From the NCBI GenBank assembly GCA_017745135.1, contig JAGIAB010000075.1, forward strand, positions 1 to 10,580: a DNA stretch of 10,580 nt, written 5' to 3'. This DNA comes from Flavisolibacter sp. (GTDB taxonomy: Bacteria; Bacteroidota; Bacteroidia; Chitinophagales; Chitinophagaceae). Below the pieces are notes generated by a model. It was not told the origin of the DNA. It made no database searches and worked only from the letters and a program-made list of their open reading frames with translations. Positions within the stretch are counted from its first letter, which is position 1, and every line of letters starts with the position of its first letter. The translations under genes and the position numbers were made by a program. Shown piece by piece: positions 7,291-10,580 of the stretch.

Positions 7291-7966
7291 TTAGAATGAC
7301 TCCGTATGAACATCCGTCTTAGTTCTTTTGACAAATAGTTTAGTGTTTTCATCGCCCCCTAATTTCTAAATTGGAGCTCTTTAATGACATCGCAACTTTA
7401 TTCGCTAAGCCCGTAAAAACAGAGAACAAAAAAATGTCTCTATATATTTTTTGGTTTGGAAATTGGTCCAGATTCAATTCTAAGAGTTGCCTTACCTGGA
7501 ATATTGTAAGCCTTTCTTTCTTAGGGGACCTGTGCTTTAGCTTAACTGCCTTAAACGGATTTGATTCTAAGAACCCTTTTGAAATCGCCTCGTTAAAAAT
7601 CGGCCTGAAATTTTTGAAAACCGAACTTGCAGAAACTATAGTCATTCCAATCTTTTTTGTGATAGGTCTGGAGTTTTTAAATAATCCAAGAATTCTACCA
7701 CAAGCGAATTGTTTAATTCACTGAATGTGAGTTTTTCTTTATCAATAGACTTTAAATAAGCTTTAAAATGATTGATAGACTTATTGTAGTTTTTAATTGT
7801 CTCTTTACTAAGTTTTCAACTGTTCACAATTTTCTTATCGTAATAAGCCTGCACAAAATCCAAAACTATAACTTCTTCGTTTTCCGGTTTTCCAAGAACA
7901 TGATCCAGGATCTTTCTTGGATTACAATGGTAAAGTAAAGAGGTGTTCAAGATGATAAATTCATCA
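7291..7966 (-). pseudogene. Tyrosine recombinase (phage-type integrase) remnant
   Basis: Read leftward, three frames together give a recognisable Bacteroidota tyrosine recombinase. From 7966 down comes DEFIILNTSLLYHC... and DFVQAYYDKKIVNS, then an in-frame TGA at 7816-7818, then the core-binding SAM-like domain (KLSKETIKNYNKSINHF..., LVVEFLDYLK). A frameshift at the T6 run 7653-7658 leads into SVFKNFRPIFNEAISKGFLESNPF and the start of the catalytic domain (LTIFQVRQLLEL..., DIFLFSVFTGLA). A second frameshift at the C5 run 7355-7359 restores GDENTKLFVKRTKTDV, the beta-hairpin that carries the catalytic Lys. The frame then stops at 7291-7293. The usual Arg context after FTGLA is degraded, and the HxxR and Tyr motifs are absent. 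The N-terminal arm-binding domain is missing because the IS abuts it. The gene is dead and marks an old integrative element beside the efflux operon. Confidence 0.8.
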
Positions 7967-7992
7967 TGTAAGTACCCCTTTTCTCAGACAGT
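7967..7992. repeat. IS right inverted repeat (transposase 3' end)
   Basis: This 26-bp end begins TGTAAGTACCCC and ends TCAGACAGT. It pairs with 9134-9160 on the other strand with 10 of the first 12 and 8 of the last 9 bases matching and one gap in the A/T-rich middle. The orfB stop codon (7984-7986) lies inside it, as is common in compact IS3-family elements. Confidence 0.7.
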
Positions 7993-8839
7993 AGTTTTTA
8001 GAGTAGTTTCAGTTTGAATTGTTTTGTTTTTCCATTCCAGTGGTGTTTGGTTTTTCAATGCTTCATGTGGTCTTCTCAGGTTGTATTCCTCCATCCATTC
8101 AGTGGTTAACTGCTTTACCTGGTAAAGGTCAAAGAACAGATAGGCATCCAAGACTGCTTCCCTATACAGCCGGTTGAAACGTTCAATGTAGCCGTTCTGC
8201 ATCGGTCTTCCTGGCTGGATGTACTGAATGGTGATGCCATTATCTTTTGCCCATAGTTCAAAGTCTTTAGAGGTGAATTCCGGTCCGTTGTCCACCCGTA
8301 CAGCAGTTGGTTTTCCATGCAAGTCAATGGTTTCTGTTTAATATTCTGATGATCCGTTTTGAAGAAAGTGAAGTATCCACTTCAATGGCCAGTGCTTCCC
8401 TGGAGCAATCATCCATGACATTGAAGGTTCTAAACTTTCTGCCGCCAACCATGCTGTCGCTCATGAAATCCATCGACCAAGATTTATTCACCATTGTTTG
8501 CTGTTGTAAAGGTTGTTTTACTCTGGCGGGCAGTCTGCGTTTGCCTTTCCGCTTCTTGTTTAGCTTCAGCAGTTTATAAACCCTATACACCTTCTTATGG
8601 TTCCAAGGTTGACCAGCCCTTTTGAGATAGGCAAACAACTTTCGAAAGCCATACGCCGGGTGTTGAAACGCCAGTTCCTGCAGCGCTTCAATTATCTCTC
8701 GGTCATCTTTGGCTGACTTGTAGTAAAATTGAGAACGAGGCAGCGATAACACTTTACAGGCCCTGCTCACAGGAATGCTGTGCTCACGGACAATCTCTTC
8801 AATCAGCTGCCTTTTGGTGGCAGGGCCCAGCCTTTTTTT
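7984..8839 (-). pseudogene. IS3-family transposase orfB, DD(35)E, with an internal frameshift
   Basis: The orfB frame opens at the A7 slippery site (reading KKRLGPATKRQLIEEIVREHS) with a possible separate ATG start at 8770. It contains an HTH_21-type region (HPAYGFRKLFAYLKRAG) and the integrase-core catalytic residues: Asp in SWSMDF, Asp in RVDNGPEF, and Glu in GYIERFNR. The last two are separated by exactly 35 residues, the DD(35)E signature of the IS3 family. The frame breaks near 8331-8333: the upstream part runs into TGA after RIILNRNH-like residues (IIRILNRNH), and the downstream part resumes one frame over with IDLHGKPTAVRVDNG. Removing one A from the minus-strand AAA run would restore RILNRTIDLHGKPTAV. 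The break separates the first catalytic Asp from the other two, so this copy should be inactive unless the extra base is a sequencing error. Confidence 0.85.
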
Positions 8840-9093
8840 GTGAACAGCTCTTTTAAGATCTGGTGATCCATCGCCACTTCTGCGTACATCTTCTTCAGCC
8901 TGGCATTTTCTTCTTCCAGTTCTTTGAGCCGCTTCACATCACTGGCTTCCATTCCGCCATACTTGCTTTTCCAATTGTAAAACGTCGCCTCGGAAATTGA
9001 GTGTTCCCGGCAGATCTCTTTGGTTGTTCTGCCCGCTTCCTGTTGCTTTAAAATGGCAACAATCTGGGTCTCGGTAAATCGTGTTTGTTTCAT
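8803..9093 (-). CDS. IS3-family transposase orfA (helix-turn-helix, leucine zipper)
   Basis: This 96-aa protein is complete. Residues about 5-48 form the transposase_8 helix-turn-helix (RFTETQIVAILKQQEAGRTT, then CREHSISEATFYNWKSKYGG), which binds the IS ends. Residues about 53-85 are a leucine-zipper-like coiled coil (VKRLKELEEENARLKKM..., HQILKEL) used for multimerisation. Near its end lies the A7 site at 8833-8839, where a -1 slip produces the OrfAB fusion transposase. Without slippage the frame ends at TGA 8805-8803, giving the short protein that usually acts as regulator. It starts about 67 bp inside the element end, as expected. Confidence 0.92.
   Translation of the reverse strand: MKQTRFTETQIVAILKQQEAGRTTKEICREHSISEATFYNWKSKYGGMEASDVKRLKELEEENARLKKMYAEVAMDHQILKELFTKKGWALPPKGS
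8833..8839 (-). other. Programmed -1 frameshift site A-AAA-AAA
   Basis: On the minus strand the orfA codons read ACA AAA AAA GGC, so the heptamer A-AAA-AAA precedes G in the correct phase for tandem -1 slippage. After the slip the reading is AAA AAA AGG CTG and continues without interruption into the orfB frame. This is the standard IS3-family device for making the OrfAB transposase. I did not identify a definite stimulatory hairpin downstream. Confidence 0.75.
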
Positions 9094-9133
9094 CTGTGAC
9101 TGTTTAAAATTAAGTGCGAAACTCTAATTCTAA

Positions 9134-9160
9134 ACTGTCCGATTTTTAGGGACACTTACA
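9134..9160. repeat. IS left inverted repeat (upstream of orfA)
   Basis: Read on the minus strand this 27-bp end begins TGTAAGTGTCCC and ends TCGGACAGT, matching the opposite end at 7967-7992. The promoter for orfA is expected just inside it. The outermost bases form CTTAC-A-GTAAG (9155-9165) with the flanking sequence, which makes the exact boundary ambiguous. Confidence 0.7.
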
Positions 9161-9184
9161 GTAAGGGAATTAAAGCCCTATAGT

Positions 9185-9346
9185 ATGAAGGAGCTATGTG
9201 CTATTTACCAGGTGAGTGATAAGACTATGCGAAAGTGGCTGGAGCCATTTGCCGATCAAATTGGTAAGAGACAGGGGCATATTTACAATGTTGCCCAGGT
9301 GGTTACTATATTCAACAATTTGGGAGTGCCGGGAGTGCTTGAATGA
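9185..9346 (+). CDS. Small helix-turn-helix protein, start probably clipped by the IS
   Basis: The 53-aa frame begins MKELCAIYQVSDKTMRKWLE and continues with PFADQIGKRQGHIYNVAQVV and IFNNLGVPGVLE. A 'K-E-L-x-x-x-Y-x-V-S-x-K-T-x-R-x-W-L' helix-turn-helix followed by 'IG-K-x-x-G-x-x-Y/F-x-x-x-Q-V' is a pattern of small DNA-binding proteins that I associate with accessory regions of Bacteroidota. The frame is also open upstream: VRELKPYS directly precedes the ATG and reads like natural N-terminal sequence of this protein type, running back to 9161 where the IS end lies. I infer that the IS removed the original first codons and that the internal ATG may now serve as start. The exact function is unknown; it may be a regulator of the decayed element. 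Confidence 0.7.
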   Translation: MKELCAIYQVSDKTMRKWLEPFADQIGKRQGHIYNVAQVVTIFNNLGVPGVLE

Positions 9347-9518
9347 TAAAGTGTTTTGGTAAGTGAGTTCGGGTGGCCTGTCCGTTAACGAGGAATTTAC
9401 ATGGTACGCTAGCACTATTATCTATTAATGAAAAAACATCAATCGTTGAAGTTAAAAGGAAGGCAACAAATAGATTATCTAAACCTGAAGGAACGGCGCT
9501 AATAAGAAATATAATAAT

Positions 9519-10005
9519 ATGTTCGGATTAATTTTTGCTTTGTTCGTTTTGAGCTGTAATTCTTCCAGTAATTATAAATACAAAAACGATTCTGAAGAAA
9601 ATATAGACAAAAATTATTCTTCGAAATTACTCGTCCGAAGCCCGGGACGATGTGGCCACATGATTCTGTTTGATGGGCTTTGGAAATGGCGAAATTTCGT
9701 TTGGAATACCGAAACCAAGTTACTATGGAGATGAATTTGTAGGATTTGACACAATTTTAAAACAAGCGAGTTTTAAAATTGATGATAAAAAAGATATTGA
9801 TTCAATTAATTTATTCATTACCAAATTTGAGAAAAGAGCAGACACACAAATGAGTAATCAACCTTTAGATGCATATCGGTTTGAATTATTTATCAATGAT
9901 CATAAAAAAATTGATGTTTTTGGGCGACATATGGAAGTCGTATCCCCTTTATTGAAATTATTGTCAAAACATTTACCATTTGAAATAGACTATGCTTGTT
10001 TTTAA
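9519..10005 (+). pseudogene. Lipoprotein of unknown function, split by one frameshift
   Basis: The first frame starts at 9519 with a short hydrophobic lipoprotein signal (MFGLIFALFVLSC, Cys13) followed by a Ser/Asn-rich linker and GRCGHMILFDG. The next frame, open from 9664 to the TAA at 10003-10005, reads FGNGEISFGIPKPSYYGDEF, then VGFDTILKQASFKIDDKKD and further to PFEIDYACF. Removing one base in GATGGGCTTTGG (about 9675-9681) joins them as HMILFDG-FGNGEISFGIP, giving one plausible protein of about 161 aa. The first frame past this point has no protein-like character. I do not recognise the family. The break may be a true mutation or a sequencing error. The signal's N-region lacks the usual Lys, while KKYNN lies in frame just upstream without a start codon, so the start itself is slightly doubtful. 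Confidence 0.6.
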
Positions 10006-10152
10006 CTCCATGATATTTGTGTACATAATTATCCCAAGCTATTCGTGGTCTTATAAAAGATAAACGAAGATAAATACTATCGTTAGTTTGCAACCAAGAA
10101 CAGTTTTAAGTATTTTACATTAAATATATAATCAAAACCAAAAAACAGAAAG

Positions 10153-10580
10153 TTGACCAAAACGCTCTTAATACTTGCATTTCTTTGTATTTCATTATCT
10201 CTTTCTGCACAAAAAGATTTTGAAGGCATTATTGTTTACAGAAATATGGTTTCTTCCAATACGGATGGCATCAGCAATAACACCTGGAAAAAAATACTTG
10301 TATTGACTGATACGGATACTTCGATGATAAAGAAAGGCAAGTTTAAAATGACAACTGCTCGAAAGGAAGCCTACTATATTACGGAGAAGCAAAAAGTTTT
10401 TATCAGGTATAAAGGGATTGACACCTTATACTATATTGATTATTCAAGCGATACTACTACAATAGTTTCTGTAAATAAAACGGCCGATAAGAAAAGAATT
10501 GCCGGCTATGATTGTAATTCTCTTGCGGTTCAAACATCGCTGGGTACCAGTAAATACTATTACTCGCCTTCTATTTACAT
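10153..10580 (+). CDS. Secreted protein of unknown function, N-terminal part (TTG start, cut by window edge)
   Basis: A frame of 142 codons runs to the window edge. It opens with TTG at 10153-10155 (TKTLLILAFLCISLSLSA-Q), a clear signal peptide cut before Q20. No ATG is available upstream before an in-frame TAA, so TTG is the best start. The mature part begins KDFEGIIVYRNMVSS and later shows ITEKQKVFIRYKG, KTADKKRIAGYDCNSLAVQT and SKYYYSPSIY. The layout of a beta-rich secreted domain with 'G-I-I-x-Y', then 'I-x-G-Y-x-C' and an aromatic '-YYYSP' is like the DUF4412/GLPGLI-type proteins common in this phylum, but I hold that only loosely. Its role is unknown. The 147-bp A/T-rich spacer before it (10006-10152) should hold its promoter, but no full TAnnTTTG match was found. 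Confidence 0.7.
   Translation, partial: MTKTLLILAFLCISLSLSAQKDFEGIIVYRNMVSSNTDGISNNTWKKILVLTDTDTSMIKKGKFKMTTARKEAYYITEKQKVFIRYKGIDTLYYIDYSSDTTTIVSVNKTADKKRIAGYDCNSLAVQTSLGTSKYYYSPSIY

Larger units (their letters stand above)
7967..9160 (-). mobile_element. IS3-family insertion sequence, probably IS407 group
   Basis: This about 1.19-kb element encodes, leftward, an orfA helix-turn-helix protein and an orfB DD(35)E transposase joined by an A7 slippery site. Its ends are imperfect inverted repeats (7967-7992 and 9134-9160) that both begin TGTAAGT and share CCCT...TC-R-GACAGT. Element size, orfA/orfB layout and the TG...CA ends fit the IS3 family; the orfA style (DVKRLKELEEENARLK) suggests the IS407 group. 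No matching target duplication flanks these limits. An alternative left edge at 7973 would leave a GTAAG direct repeat (7968-7972 and 9161-9165). The element lies between an integrase remnant and the 5' end of a small HTH gene. An extra frameshift in orfB suggests it is no longer self-mobile. Confidence 0.85.

Noticed and set aside
7371..7724. A 117-codon rightward open frame
   Set aside because: It lies antisense to the integrase remnant, whose three frames give clear recombinase sequence; the rightward product has no family character.
8307..8579. A 90-codon rightward open frame
   Set aside because: It is the opposite-strand shadow of the orfB transposase frame, which has the catalytic motifs.
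9194..9415. A 73-codon leftward open frame
   Set aside because: It is antisense to the small HTH gene, whose rightward protein is far more protein-like.
9347..9518. Possible short peptides in the spacer before the lipoprotein, such as a 24-codon frame at about 9428
   Set aside because: Too short, no ribosome-binding site, no recognisable sequence; three overlapping frames look equally random.
9588..9600. Another TTCTGAAGAA word like the operator before 1553
   Set aside because: A single A/T-rich copy inside a coding frame with no repeat partner or promoter; most likely chance.

Overview
The window looks like a chromosomal segment of a member of the Bacteroidota, possibly a Chitinophaga/Niastella-like or Sphingobacterium-like lineage. 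The reasons are the low-to-moderate GC, the near absence of Shine-Dalgarno sites (spacers such as the all-A/T one before position 3259), a TAnnTTTG-type -7 box before 1553, many secreted proteins whose signal peptides end in A-Q or at a lipobox Cys, a PepSY-like protein, and the sequence style of the integrase and IS. The exact genus cannot be read from the sequence.

Left part (1-7262) is a healthy divergent locus. Leftward run two PAP2-superfamily phosphatases that overlap by one base (TAATG): a secreted 322-aa enzyme with all three catalytic motifs, and a membrane PAP2 cut by the window edge. Rightward runs a four-gene operon: PepSY-like periplasmic protein, TolC-type outer-membrane channel, lipoprotein adaptor without the usual alpha-hairpin, and a 1023-aa RND permease. 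Together the last three form an envelope-spanning efflux pump; the PepSY-like protein and phosphatases suggest an envelope-stress or cation-response role (inference). The shared 192-bp intergenic region holds three TTCnGAA elements whose centres are 11 and 22 bp apart, placed just upstream of a good -7 box with a poor -33 element. This is the layout expected for an OmpR/PhoB-type response regulator site.

Middle part (7263-9160) is a mobile-DNA scar: a leftward tyrosine recombinase remnant with an internal stop, two frameshifts and no C-terminal catalytic end, then an about 1.2-kb IS3-family element, probably IS407 group. The IS has an A7 programmed-frameshift site between orfA and orfB and an additional, probably inactivating, frameshift inside orfB.

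Right part (9161-10580) is accessory-looking: a small helix-turn-helix protein whose start was probably clipped by the IS, a short spacer (9347-9518) with nothing recognisable, a lipoprotein gene split by one frameshift, an A/T-rich spacer (10006-10152) with no clear signal, and the start of a secreted protein that begins with TTG and runs off the window.

No tRNA, rRNA, CRISPR array or convincing intrinsic terminator was seen. The most interesting candidates are the phased operator, the hairpin-less adaptor paired with an RND permease with mixed AcrB/CusA proton-relay residues, and the coupling of PAP2 enzymes with this pump.
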